In this document: piece after piece, positions 32,334 to 40,733 of the stretch
Numbering within the stretch: the first letter of the stretch is position 1
How the letters are laid out: each line of letters opens with the position of its first letter
Source of the DNA: JBBQVS01 sp964250805
Lineage (GTDB): Bacteria; Chloroflexota; Ktedonobacteria; Ktedonobacterales; Ktedonobacteraceae
Direction of reading: 5' to 3'
Assembly: GCA_964250805.1 (NCBI GenBank)
Contig: CAXUHG010000001.1
Coordinates: 1-64,000 of the forward strand
DNA length: 64,000 nucleotides
Made by a program: the position numbers and the translations under genes
Notes under the pieces: generated by a model
Told to the model about the DNA's origin: nothing
What the model saw: the letters and a program-made list of their open reading frames with translations, nothing else
Database searches by the model: none

Positions 32334-34034
32334 TCATAACCGCCACATTTGCTTTAGCACGGAGAGCAATTGGCTTTGTCGTTGCTCTACAGTAACAGGA
32401 GTCCACTCATGGACGCTCAACACTTGTGTTGTCAAGGCAAAGGGTGAGATACCATCCTTCGAGAGAAAGTATTTGCGCTTCTTGTCCTCGAAGTCGAAGT
32501 TTTCGGCCTTCATGTTTTTCCCCTGTGAGAGCAGAACGAGATTACCCAAACGATTCACATATTTCTGGCGTATGTTGGACGGAAACGCCTTCATCCACTC
32601 GCTATCGAGGGCGGGACGCTGTGGTAAGACATGCTCAATGGTCACGGTCTGGTGATCGTAGGAGGCTACCTTCTCCGAGAGCTTTGTGTCCAGGCGCAAC
32701 AGGACATAGCGACAGGGGTAGTGGAGCAGATAGATATCCCCATCAAGCATTTTGAGAAAATCGTTGCGCTCGCGCGTCCTTAACTGTAGCGGAGACTCAG
32801 GATTGAACAGGTCAATCTCTTCGTCGATGGCATGCAGTATCTCGCAATAGCGTTCGATGCGCTTGTAGGGTGGGACGCGACAGACCATGAAGCTGATGAC
32901 GAGCCGTTCCAGGTCGTTCAGAAAACGGATTACGCTATCGGGTTGCTTGCGGTGGTTCTTGACGAAATAATAGAGCGCAGGCGGTACCCATTGGGCATGG
33001 TCGAGGTAGTTCAACCAGCGAAACAGTGCATTGATCTCTTTAGCCTTTGCTGGCGAACCTTGCTGGTAGTTGGTCTTGAGAATGTTGTTCAAGGCGTGTG
33101 AATAGGGAAACAGAATGTTGTCGATAAAATCTTCCGGTTTGGTGAAGCGCGGTCGGACGTATTGATTGAACTCTTCGATCATGCCCTTGCTCTGTCGTCG
33201 TTTAGAGAAAATTGCTCGCAGGTTATAGAAGAGATTTTCAAACTCCTCACTACCAAGCATCGTCTCCATCTCTTCCCACTTCGTCGCGTACTCGTCTTGC
33301 TTGCTAGAGTGTATCAGACTAATGAGGTCAGCCTTCAAAATATCGGGGTATGAGAGATTCATGCCGCGACTGTTCAGCACGGCGAAGATGCGATACACGG
33401 CGTCGAGGTCGGGACTGGAAACAGCGACGACTATGAGAAAGCAGCGATTGATGATAAATTGCGTGAGGGCGGTCAATTGTGCATCGGTGAGCTTTTTCAG
33501 TTCGCGGACGAAGCCGAGTGTGTTGAGACGAATGTTACGCTGGCTCTCTGGCAACTGCGAGTCCTGTAAGTCTTGTAAAGCCTCGATGCCACCCTTTTCT
33601 TGAATATATGTTTGAAAGAATTTGGCATCGCGTTCACGTAGACGCAAACGATAGCGTTCGGGAGTGCCAGTAATGATATTGCCTTTTTCAGAGAGGAAAG
33701 TGGTCAAACTGTCTGCATAGCCAGGGCTAATGAGGCTGCGAATTGCCGCAAGTAGCATAGTGAGCGTCGTCAGGCGTTGTTGTCCGTCGATCACCTGTGC
33801 ATCTGGCTCCTCGCCCTTGATGAGGACAATACTTCCCAAGAAATAAGGTGATAGGTCATCAGTGGCCTTGTTGCCACCATCCATAGCTAGCAACAAATCT
33901 TGATAAAGTTCCTCGGACTGCTCCGTCGTCCATGAATACGCCCGTTGATAGAGTGGAATGGTAAAAACAAAGTCGTCGCTAAATATCTTCTTAATCGGGT
34001 ATTCCGCCCCATGAATGTTCATCTTGCTCAACAC
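32334..34034 (-). CDS. DUF262/DUF1524 (GmrSD-like) protein
   Basis: The 566-residue protein joins a DUF262 ParB/Srx-like NTPase domain and a DUF1524 HNH nuclease domain, as in the type IV restriction enzyme GmrSD, which cuts modified phage DNA. The N part has FTIPLYQRAYSWTTEQSEELYQDL and the hallmark IDGQQRLTTLTMLL. The HNH part reads VTIEHVLPQRPALDSEW ... NRLGNLVLLSQGKNMKAENFDFEDKKRKYF. It stands alone between an oxidoreductase and an ABM gene. Several starts are close: GTG 34034, TTG 34031 and ATG 34022, after TAGGAGCT. A defence role is inference from the family. Confidence 0.85.
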   Translation of the reverse strand: MLSKMNIHGAEYPIKKIFSDDFVFTIPLYQRAYSWTTEQSEELYQDLLLAMDGGNKATDDLSPYFLGSIVLIKGEEPDAQVIDGQQRLTTLTMLLAAIRSLISPGYADSLTTFLSEKGNIITGTPERYRLRLRERDAKFFQTYIQEKGGIEALQDLQDSQLPESQRNIRLNTLGFVRELKKLTDAQLTALTQFIINRCFLIVVAVSSPDLDAVYRIFAVLNSRGMNLSYPDILKADLISLIHSSKQDEYATKWEEMETMLGSEEFENLFYNLRAIFSKRRQSKGMIEEFNQYVRPRFTKPEDFIDNILFPYSHALNNILKTNYQQGSPAKAKEINALFRWLNYLDHAQWVPPALYYFVKNHRKQPDSVIRFLNDLERLVISFMVCRVPPYKRIERYCEILHAIDEEIDLFNPESPLQLRTRERNDFLKMLDGDIYLLHYPCRYVLLRLDTKLSEKVASYDHQTVTIEHVLPQRPALDSEWMKAFPSNIRQKYVNRLGNLVLLSQGKNMKAENFDFEDKKRKYFLSKDGISPFALTTQVLSVHEWTPVTVEQRQSQLLSVLKQMWRL

Positions 34035-34191
34035 ACAGCTCCTACATACAAATTGAAATAGGTATATTTACCATATGAATTGTACGTCAATGATACTATA
34101 AGTGTGGGCGTAGTCAAGCCCTGAGAGGGTAGTGATATGAGAGATGATGTGAGTCGAAAGAGACATTGTTTGTCATTATTGAGAACGACAA

Positions 34192-34219
34192 GGTCGAGCT
34201 TTCATCTGAAAGCTCGACC
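34192..34219 (-). terminator. Hairpin terminator after the ABM-like gene
   Basis: Arms 34192-34204 and 34207-34219 (GGTCGAGCTTTCA and complement) pair perfectly with a 2-base loop, 15 bases beyond the stop of the minus-strand gene at 34234. Confidence 0.65.
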
Positions 34220-34233
34220 CTGCTTCACCTACT

Positions 34234-34545
34234 TTAGCTATAATGGGGAGATTTCATATCTCGGCTAGCTGCTTCAACAGCATCTCCATCGAAGAGCTTG
34301 ACGGTGAGACTGGCTCCTAGTTGCTTTGCTTGCTCTGCATAGATGCCTGTCGCAAACGCTCGTGCATTCTCGACGGAATCGAACTCGTAGAAACCGCCCA
34401 CCGTGTTTGTGCCGATTCCATACAACCACGTCTTGCGAACTAAGCCCTTTACGTCCTTCAACTGTGCATTCACAGGCTCCCACATGTCCTGGGTAAAGGC
34501 GGGAAGTGAAGTTTGAAACTCGCCATACAGAAAAACCTTGCTCAT
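34234..34545 (-). CDS. ABM/dimeric alpha-beta barrel protein regulated by TetR
   Basis: A 103-residue small protein: KVFLYGEFQTSLPAFTQDMWEPVNAQLKDVKGLVRKTWLYGIGTNTVGGFYEFDSVENARAFATGIYAEQAKQLG. This pattern fits a dimeric ferredoxin-like fold of the ABM/YdhR group. The start at 34545 follows AAGGAGT; the longer frame to 34629 lacks a ribosome site. A TetR-type palindrome lies 100 bases upstream, and the tetR gene follows upstream on the same strand. Likely a small oxygenase induced by an aromatic or toxic compound; substrate unknown. Confidence 0.7.
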   Translation of the reverse strand: MSKVFLYGEFQTSLPAFTQDMWEPVNAQLKDVKGLVRKTWLYGIGTNTVGGFYEFDSVENARAFATGIYAEQAKQLGASLTVKLFDGDAVEAASRDMKSPHYS

Positions 34546-34646
34546 AGCTGTACTCCTTGCGTCTGATACTTTCTTGACGATCAACTTATTCGTAGAAACT
34601 TGAAATGCTCCGCCAGTAATAAAGAGCATTTTCGCTAATGAAATAC

Positions 34647-34664
34647 CTATCTACTAATAGATAG
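34647..34664. promoter_or_regulatory. TetR-type operator 1
   Basis: CTATCTA-CTAA-TAGATAG is a perfect 7-4-7 palindrome upstream of the ABM-like gene. A related site is found at 35281-35298 ahead of the tetR gene. Confidence 0.55.
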
Positions 34665-34689
34665 ATATGATACAAAAAAATTTAAGGAG

Positions 34690-35271
34690 TCATACTTTTA
34701 CCCCCAATTCTTCCAGTAATTGTCGTGTGGCGACATCAAAACGTGCGATATTGCGAGAGCCTCGTGCGACCAGTTCTGCTCCCTCAATGGTAGCGAAGAT
34801 GAATTGTGCCTCGACATCAGCAGGACCAGCGAAACGAAACATGCCTGCATCTCGACCTGCTGCTAAAATTTGGGTCAGCCAAGCCACATTGTCCGCGTCG
34901 AATCCCTCCACTTCCCGACGTATCTCATCGGGCAAAGTCTCGAAATCTGCCATCAGCATTACACACAAACACAATCGAGTGCCGTTATCTACAGCGTTGC
35001 GACACACCTCGATATACCCTTTGAGTTTCTCGGCATAACTCGTCCCATCTTGATCCAACTGAGCAAGTCCAGCAAGCATGTTTGACCGATACCGAACGAC
35101 GACATCACGACCAAGGTCGGCTTTCGTTGGGAAGTAATAGTGAATGGTCGCAGTACGAATTCCCACCTGTGCAGCGATATCGGCATAGCTAAATGCATTA
35201 TAGCCACGAGTCTGTATCAGTTGTTGAGCAACATCAAGAATGTGTGTTGCCATGTTTACGGTCTTGTTCAT
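34690..35271 (-). CDS. TetR-family regulator
   Basis: A 193-residue repressor with helix-turn-helix NMATHILDVAQQLIQTRGYNAFSYADIAAQVGIRTATIHYYFPTKADLGRDVV, followed by a C-terminal domain of the TetR_C type (GYIEVCRNAVDNGTRLCLCVMLMADFETLPDEIRREV). The Cys-rich segment CRNAV...CLCVML is typical of the AcrR/RutR-like branch. Related palindromes ahead of this gene and of the ABM-like gene suggest it represses both. Confidence 0.87.
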   Translation of the reverse strand: MNKTVNMATHILDVAQQLIQTRGYNAFSYADIAAQVGIRTATIHYYFPTKADLGRDVVVRYRSNMLAGLAQLDQDGTSYAEKLKGYIEVCRNAVDNGTRLCLCVMLMADFETLPDEIRREVEGFDADNVAWLTQILAAGRDAGMFRFAGPADVEAQFIFATIEGAELVARGSRNIARFDVATRQLLEELGVKV

Positions 35272-35280
35272 ATTTGAATT

Positions 35281-35298
35281 CTACCATGTAGTAGATAG
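35281..35298. promoter_or_regulatory. TetR-type operator 2
   Basis: CTACCATGTAGTAGATAG, read on the other strand CTATCTACTACATGGTAG, shares its CTATCTACTA half with operator 1 and lies ten bases upstream of the tetR start. Confidence 0.45.
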
Positions 35299-35342
35299 AA
35301 AGTCAAGGGGAAATTGCGTCACGCGAAAATTTGCCTTCTTGA

Positions 35343-35933
35343 CTACCTATGAGAAACGAAACTATTGTTTTTAAGGTAAAATCGCAAAGGCAGTTCTTGC
35401 GCCTTACGAATGCCTATTCGTGTTGTCTCTACAATATCAGAGGTATCAACGGAAGGCGCGGAAGGAAGGCTGTCGGCAGACCAAATTTGCAGAGAACCTT
35501 CAAATAGCGGAACGCCATTTAAGGATAAGGGGATAGCAAGTGCCTCTGTTAGCTTTGCTGGTCCGTTACAAAGAAGAGAGAGCTTTTCGGTTTGACGCCT
35601 CTTTTGCATTATTGGAATGCCTTGAATCGGTTCTAATGCACGTATCAAGACCGCTTCACCACTTCCCTCTGGCCCTGTCACAGCATTAACACAGTGATGC
35701 ATGCCGTAAATAAAATAGACATAGGCATGTCCTACGGGTCCAAACATCACACTGTTTCTCTTAGTCTTGCCAGCAAATGAGTGTGCGGCAGGATCGTTTT
35801 GCAAATAGGCTTCTGTTTCCACGATTCTTCCGAGAGTTGTTTCATCCCCTTCGAGATGGACAAGGAAACAACCTAACAGCAGTCTTGCGACAAGCGTTGT
35901 GTCTTGGGAATAGAATGATTGGGCAATAACCAT
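35343..35933 (-). CDS. 3-methyladenine DNA glycosylase (AAG/MPG family)
   Basis: A 196-residue base-excision enzyme that removes alkylated purines. The catalytic Glu is in GRIVETEAYLQNDPAAHSFAGKTKRNSVMFGPVGHAYVYFIYGMHHCVNAV, the family signature, with VLIRALEP and LCNGPAKLTEAL as further conserved segments. Length is normal. GAAAGGATAAGA precedes the start. It is monocistronic, with no ada or alkB nearby. Confidence 0.92.
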   Translation of the reverse strand: MVIAQSFYSQDTTLVARLLLGCFLVHLEGDETTLGRIVETEAYLQNDPAAHSFAGKTKRNSVMFGPVGHAYVYFIYGMHHCVNAVTGPEGSGEAVLIRALEPIQGIPIMQKRRQTEKLSLLCNGPAKLTEALAIPLSLNGVPLFEGSLQIWSADSLPSAPSVDTSDIVETTRIGIRKAQELPLRFYLKNNSFVSHR

Positions 35934-36310
35934 ACTAAAATTCTTATCCTTTCTTTGATAGACGCCCCACCAATATCTTACAATGCCGATTATATCGAGG
36001 AGCTACAACTGTATGTTTCCCGTAATGGCATATGCCCCAAATATATACATGTGGACATGCAGTGGTGTCAATTGCATTAGTGGTTGTACAGCTTACATAT
36101 AGTGTAAAAGGATGGGGTTATGTTTCCATAGCCTCTCATTGCTTTTAGCCTATGATACTACACATGCATATGTAGTTATGATCTGTGGAAATAGTTAGTA
36201 GTATTTTCTGAAAGCTATTGAGTCACGCCTCCAATCGACCTTCCGAAAACTCCATGTTTTATGATATTCTCATCTTAGGCGTAAATGTCATTCAAAGAAA
36301 GCAGCATATC
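35934..36310. other. Divergent intergenic region with a near-palindrome
   Basis: A 377-base space. ACTACACATGCATATGTAGT (36157-36176) is symmetric except for one base pair on each side and could be an operator for the acetyltransferase gene. Nothing else was recognised. Confidence 0.45.
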
Positions 36311-36856
36311 ATGGTAGATTCATCGTCTGTTTCAGTCGAAACGGTTATTCCAGAAGATAGACACGCTCTTCTACCCGAACTCATTGGGCTTCTTCAGGAT
36401 TCTGTAGCAAGTGGTGCTTCTGTTGGCTTTCTTCCACCTCTCAGCGAAGAGGAGGCATATAGATACTGGGATTCAGTTTTGGAGGAAATTGTTGAGCAGA
36501 AGCGTATTCTTCTCATAGCTCGTAATTCTGGGGGTATTGTAGGAGCCGTTCAACTCGAACTTGCAACCAAACCCAATGCCCATCATCGAGCGGAAGTCCA
36601 AAAATTGTTTGTGTTCCGGCATCAACGACAACAAGGAATTGGGCGTAAACTCATGCAAGCACTTGAACCACTAGCACTTGAACTCGGTCGCCCATTACTT
36701 GTGCTAGATACACGTCAGGGAGATAATGCTGAACGACTTTATCGGAAGTTAGGCTACATAGAAGTAGGTATCATTCCTTCCTATGCTCAAAATGCAACAG
36801 GAACGCTCGACGCAACTATCATCTTTTATAAATGGCTTTCTCCAGCATTTAAGTAA
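36311..36856 (+). CDS. GNAT family acetyltransferase
   Basis: A 181-residue acetyltransferase: VIPEDRHALLPELIGLLQDSVASGASVGFLPPLSEEEAYRYWDSVLEEI, then the acetyl-CoA loop VQKLFVFRHQRQQGIGRKLMQALEPLAL and LVLDTRQGDNAERLYRKLGYIEVGIIPSYA. The layout matches GNATs related to streptothricin/tabtoxin-type acetyltransferases, but no specific substrate is claimed. The start at 36311 is chosen because homology begins shortly after it; the frame is open to 36218 without a clear ribosome site at either position. Confidence 0.8.
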   Translation: MVDSSSVSVETVIPEDRHALLPELIGLLQDSVASGASVGFLPPLSEEEAYRYWDSVLEEIVEQKRILLIARNSGGIVGAVQLELATKPNAHHRAEVQKLFVFRHQRQQGIGRKLMQALEPLALELGRPLLVLDTRQGDNAERLYRKLGYIEVGIIPSYAQNATGTLDATIIFYKWLSPAFK

Positions 36857-37028
36857 GCCGGAAAGCTTGAGGACAAGAGATCACATACGACGAAGCATGC
36901 GTAGCCAATAACTACTCCATGCTATTCTCCAATCATGTGTAAAAACTGTGTCTATTACTGATATGATAGTGTCTGCCCGCCCTCCACCGCTAACGTGTAC
37001 AACACAAACCATCAAAAAGGAGTCATCC

Positions 37029-37421
37029 ATGAAAACACTTACAATCTCAACAAAACAAAAAGACCAGATTATTGATGTTACCGATAGAGTAGAGTCGTAT
37101 CTACGTGAAGCGCATACCGAGAATGGGCTGTGTACAGTGTTTGTGGCACACACGACGAGCGCGATTACGACGGCGGACCTCGATCCGGGAACGGATCGTG
37201 ATTTTCTTGATGCGTTACGGGGAATGTTGCCGCATTTGAAGTACCGACATCCGCACGATCCAGGACATGCACCCGATCATTTGCTGTCGTCAATTATTGG
37301 TCCATCGGTGACAGTGCCGTATGCGAATGGGCGGTTGTTGCTGGGCGTGTGGCAGCGGATTGTGCTGGTGGAGTTGGATGGTCCGAGACAACGCACGGTT
37401 CACGTTTCGCATGCAGAATAG
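37029..37421 (+). CDS. YjbQ-family protein
   Basis: A 130-residue protein of the UPF0047/YjbQ family, sometimes called secondary thiamine-phosphate synthase from weak complementation in E. coli. Signature segments: GLCTVFVAHTTSAITTADLDPGTDRDFLDAL, the His-rich YRHPHDPGHAPDHLLSSIIGPSVTVPYANGRLLLGVWQRIVLVELDGPRQRTVHV. Conserved His residues may bind a metal. The start at 37029 follows AAAAAGGAG. The physiological role is unsettled. A helicase gene follows after 107 bases. Confidence 0.88.
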   Translation: MKTLTISTKQKDQIIDVTDRVESYLREAHTENGLCTVFVAHTTSAITTADLDPGTDRDFLDALRGMLPHLKYRHPHDPGHAPDHLLSSIIGPSVTVPYANGRLLLGVWQRIVLVELDGPRQRTVHVSHAE

Positions 37422-37528
37422 TATGGAACAGGAGTCCTAGAGGGTTGCAAGGCTTGGGCGCAACATGCTATAGTGTGCCTCGGAACAGATGAATGCATAG
37501 GAAACTTTAGGAAGAAGATTGTGTAGTT

Positions 37529-39799
37529 ATGGCCTCTCAGCGACCCAAAGCGACGACTCGTACCTCTCCTCAGCCCATTCAACTCACCGCTAACCCACAA
37601 CAGATTGCCGCGATTGGACACACCAATGGTCCGGCGGCGTTTGTGGCTGCAGCGGGTACAGGCAAGACAACTATTCTTGTGCAGCGATTGGTGCGCTTGA
37701 TCGCGGACGAGAAGGTTGCACCCGAAGCGATACTGTGCGTGACGTTTACGCGTGCCGCCGCCGATGAGATGGAGAAACGTGCCTTGAAAGCTCTCAAGGG
37801 ACGCGGTTTCGTGGCAAAGGATGTGAAGGGTCTGCGTGTTGTGACCTTTCACGGACTGGGACACCACATGCTACGCGAGAAGCTGGAATGGACGCCACAG
37901 GAACTGAATCAGCGACTGGTGAGCGGTGAGCCACGTCAATGGCTGGCGGAGGATATTCTGCGTCCGTGGCGCAGTGATCGTTCGCGTGGCATGAACTGGG
38001 AGATCGAGATTGCCGACGTGTTGAGCGCAGTTGATCGGGCAAAGGAGGCGATGGTCAAGCCGGAACAATCGGCGGACTTTTTTCGTTCGCACTTATGTAT
38101 TGAAATTGACCTTGCCGAACGCTACCAAGATTTCTTTGTGCGCTACGAGCAGACGAAGCACAAAGACAAACTCTACGACCTCTCCGACCTTATCTATGTA
38201 CCGCTATCACTGCTTGAGAGTAGTCCCAAGTTTCGCAAGACATGGCAGGGGAAATATCAGTATCTGCAGGTTGATGAGACGCAGGATACCAACCCGTCGC
38301 AGTACAAGATGATTCAGTATCTCGCGTCTCCCAAGAATAATGTTGTTGTGGTGGGCGACCCGGATCAGGCGATTTATCAGTTTCGTGGCGCGAGTCCAGA
38401 GGCATCGATTCTCTCGTTTCGGGAGATGTATCCCAAAGGGATTATTTATCATATCGAACACAACTACCGTTCGACGCCTCAGATACTTGATGCCGCGAAT
38501 AAGCTGATTGGGCATAATGAGACCACGCCGGGGTTTGAGAAGATATTACGTGCTACACAAGCTGATGGAGGGCCAGTTACGGTTACAGCATATGAGGATC
38601 AGGAGCGTGAGGCCGATGGTATTGCAACACGCATAGGAACGCTGGTCAAGGGGTGGCGCGAACGGCACGAAGAACTCTCATTTCAGGATATCTTTATTCT
38701 TTCTCGCACAAATCATCACCTAGCCTCGGCGGAGATTGCCCTTGCACGCAACGGCATTCCCTATCGTACCGTTGGTGGCTCCTCGTTCTTCAAGCGCAAA
38801 ACGACGCGCGATATCCTTGCCTATCTCGCACTGATTGACGGTGTGCGTGTGCATCAGGAGTATATCGCAGCACGTTCGGGACCAACGCCGCAAAAATGGG
38901 ATGATGTGTTTACGCCAATTCATTGTGGCGAGCAGAACATGGCATTTCGTGCCGTCGCAAATATTCCCTCACGAGATTATTTCACGCGTACTACGAAGAC
39001 TTCGCATCGCTTCACACCTACATTCTTTGGCACGCTGATGGCGCATGCTGGTGGGAGACCACTTTTACAGTATTGCGAGGAGCATAGCTATACGATAGCA
39101 TCAGAGTTTCAGCTCGGTATCAAAGATTTCGTTGCCCTTATCAGTCGTGTCTATAAGCAATGCCACAACAATCCTGCTCAAGCGATTACATTGCTACGCC
39201 AATATGCCTATGATACGCATTTGCGACACTGCGATGGCAAGCATGGCGAGAGCGAGGAAGAGGCCGAGTCAACCGCTCCAAAGGACGAAGCGCGGTTAGA
39301 GGGGCGTTACGACGAATTGGAAGAGTTGGTGCAGATTGCACAGCGTCATCACACGATTCGCCATTTTCTCAGCGCAATGGCTCGACTCAAAGAGCAGGCG
39401 GAGGAGAGCAGCAAAAACAAACGCGATTGCGTCAATCTGATGACGATTCATAAGGCGAAGGGGCTAGAGAGTCCAGTGGTGTTTGTGATGGGTCTCACAG
39501 AAGGTATCTTTCCACATAGACGCTCTTATACGCTTGCTGAGGACGGACCCATTGTGCAGACGGGAATAGCGGAAGAGCGCCGTCTTGCCTATGTCGCCTT
39601 CACACGAGCTAGAAAGCAGCTTTTTCTCTCGTCCATCCTGCAATATCGTGGCGGCGATGCAGTGGCATCGCGCTTCATCGAAGAGGCTGGCCTTGTGCCA
39701 ATGGATGAGGATGGCATAACCAATCCGTTCCTCTTTCATCATGATGGTACTGTGAAGGAGATTAGCCCGCTGGTTACGGAGTTGACGTTATTTGAGTAG
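37529..39799 (+). CDS. UvrD/Rep-family (SF1A) DNA helicase
   Basis: A 756-residue 3'-5' helicase for repair or replication restart. Motif Q (LTANPQQIAAI), Walker A (AAGTGKTT, Lys46), Ia (LCVTFTRAAADEM), Walker B (LQVDETQDTNPSQYKMI), III (VVVVGDPDQAIYQFRGA), IV (IEHNYRS), V (NLMTIHKAKGLESPVVFVMG) and VI (EERRLAYVAFTRARKQL) are all present. DETQD replaces the more usual DEYQD/DEAQD. A charged acidic insert (HGESEEEAESTAPKDEARLEG) lies in the 2B region. No RecB-type nuclease domain is attached. Weak GGAAGAAGA precedes the start. Confidence 0.92.
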   Translation: MASQRPKATTRTSPQPIQLTANPQQIAAIGHTNGPAAFVAAAGTGKTTILVQRLVRLIADEKVAPEAILCVTFTRAAADEMEKRALKALKGRGFVAKDVKGLRVVTFHGLGHHMLREKLEWTPQELNQRLVSGEPRQWLAEDILRPWRSDRSRGMNWEIEIADVLSAVDRAKEAMVKPEQSADFFRSHLCIEIDLAERYQDFFVRYEQTKHKDKLYDLSDLIYVPLSLLESSPKFRKTWQGKYQYLQVDETQDTNPSQYKMIQYLASPKNNVVVVGDPDQAIYQFRGASPEASILSFREMYPKGIIYHIEHNYRSTPQILDAANKLIGHNETTPGFEKILRATQADGGPVTVTAYEDQEREADGIATRIGTLVKGWRERHEELSFQDIFILSRTNHHLASAEIALARNGIPYRTVGGSSFFKRKTTRDILAYLALIDGVRVHQEYIAARSGPTPQKWDDVFTPIHCGEQNMAFRAVANIPSRDYFTRTTKTSHRFTPTFFGTLMAHAGGRPLLQYCEEHSYTIASEFQLGIKDFVALISRVYKQCHNNPAQAITLLRQYAYDTHLRHCDGKHGESEEEAESTAPKDEARLEGRYDELEELVQIAQRHHTIRHFLSAMARLKEQAEESSKNKRDCVNLMTIHKAKGLESPVVFVMGLTEGIFPHRRSYTLAEDGPIVQTGIAEERRLAYVAFTRARKQLFLSSILQYRGGDAVASRFIEEAGLVPMDEDGITNPFLFHHDGTVKEISPLVTELTLFE

Positions 39800-39829
39800 T
39801 TCTATTGCAATTTAATGATTAGATATAAT

Positions 39830-39967
39830 TTCGTAGGGACCAGATTTATCGCGTCCGCCGCTCAATTCATTGAGCGAAATCTTGACGAATCTGATATATG
39901 AAAAACTTTAAACCTGACCTCGCGTGATAAATCACACTTCGGACGCGATAAATCTGGTCCCTACGAA
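39830..39967. mobile_element. MITE-like element, 138 bp, opposite orientation
   Basis: Same length and same 28-bp terminal inverted repeat as 15113-15250, read in reverse. The outer 60 bases on one side and 40 on the other match closely, while the centre differs and is AT-rich. It lies between the convergent helicase and rsmG genes. Confidence 0.8.
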
Positions 39968-39995
39968 ATACTGTTGAGTCAATAACATTATATTA

Positions 39996-40733
39996 TTATG
40001 ATACGCCCAAAGGCTTCCTCGCCATTGCTGCGCCGCTCCTTGGAAATTCAGGGGAGCACGCTTTTTTTTGTTCCCACACTAACAATCTTCTTCCATCATC
40101 TAATCCTGGTAATTGGACAGGAACATCGGCCTTTAGAGACGCGCCGACTTGTTGCGAGGCACGGTTGCCCTGTGCTAGCTCTTCGGTGAGGTCGCCTTTT
40201 TTGGGGAGGAGAATTTGCCCTCCGATACGGCAATAGGGTGCGGAGTACTCTAGCAACGTGGGTAGGGAGGCGACGGCTCGTGCAGTTACAAGGTCGAATT
40301 TAGCGCGATATGCATATTTGTGGGCGAGTTCTTCGGCGCGAGCGTGGATGGTTATGATACCATCGAGGTGTAACTGGTCGATGATGTGTTGCTGGAAGGT
40401 GATTTTTTTGCCTGTGGCCTCTAAAGAGGTGACGCGCCATTGTGGACGTACTATTTTGAGGACGATTCCGGGGAAGCCCGCACCAGAGCCGATATCCAAT
40501 AATTTTGTGTTGGGCTGATCGTAGACGCTCAGGAGGGAGAGCGAGTCAAGGAAGTGCTTGAGCAGGACCTCATCTGGATCGATGATGGCGGTGAGGTTGA
40601 TGCGCGTATTCCAATCGAGCAACTCCCGGCGATAGCGCAGGAGTTGCTCGATCTGAGTTTCGTTTAGTGAAAGGTGCAACTGTTGTAGCCCTTCAAGAAA
40701 CGCGTTAGAGAGTGTATCTACAGAGTCCGACAT
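39996..40733 (-). CDS. rsmG: 16S rRNA (guanine-527-N7) methyltransferase RsmG
   Basis: A 245-residue SAM-dependent methyltransferase that modifies G527 of 16S rRNA; loss gives low-level streptomycin resistance in other bacteria. Seen are LLDIGSGAGFPGIVLKIVRPQWRVTSLEATGKKITFQQHI, FDLVTARAVASLPTLLEYSAPYCRIGGQILLPKKGD, and an N-terminal helical domain INLTAIIDPDEVLLKHFLDSLSLL. It begins right after the VWA gene stop without spacing, so it is translated from the same message. In most bacteria rsmG sits with gidA or parA near the origin, which is not the case here. Confidence 0.93.
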   Translation of the reverse strand: MSDSVDTLSNAFLEGLQQLHLSLNETQIEQLLRYRRELLDWNTRINLTAIIDPDEVLLKHFLDSLSLLSVYDQPNTKLLDIGSGAGFPGIVLKIVRPQWRVTSLEATGKKITFQQHIIDQLHLDGIITIHARAEELAHKYAYRAKFDLVTARAVASLPTLLEYSAPYCRIGGQILLPKKGDLTEELAQGNRASQQVGASLKADVPVQLPGLDDGRRLLVWEQKKACSPEFPRSGAAMARKPLGVS

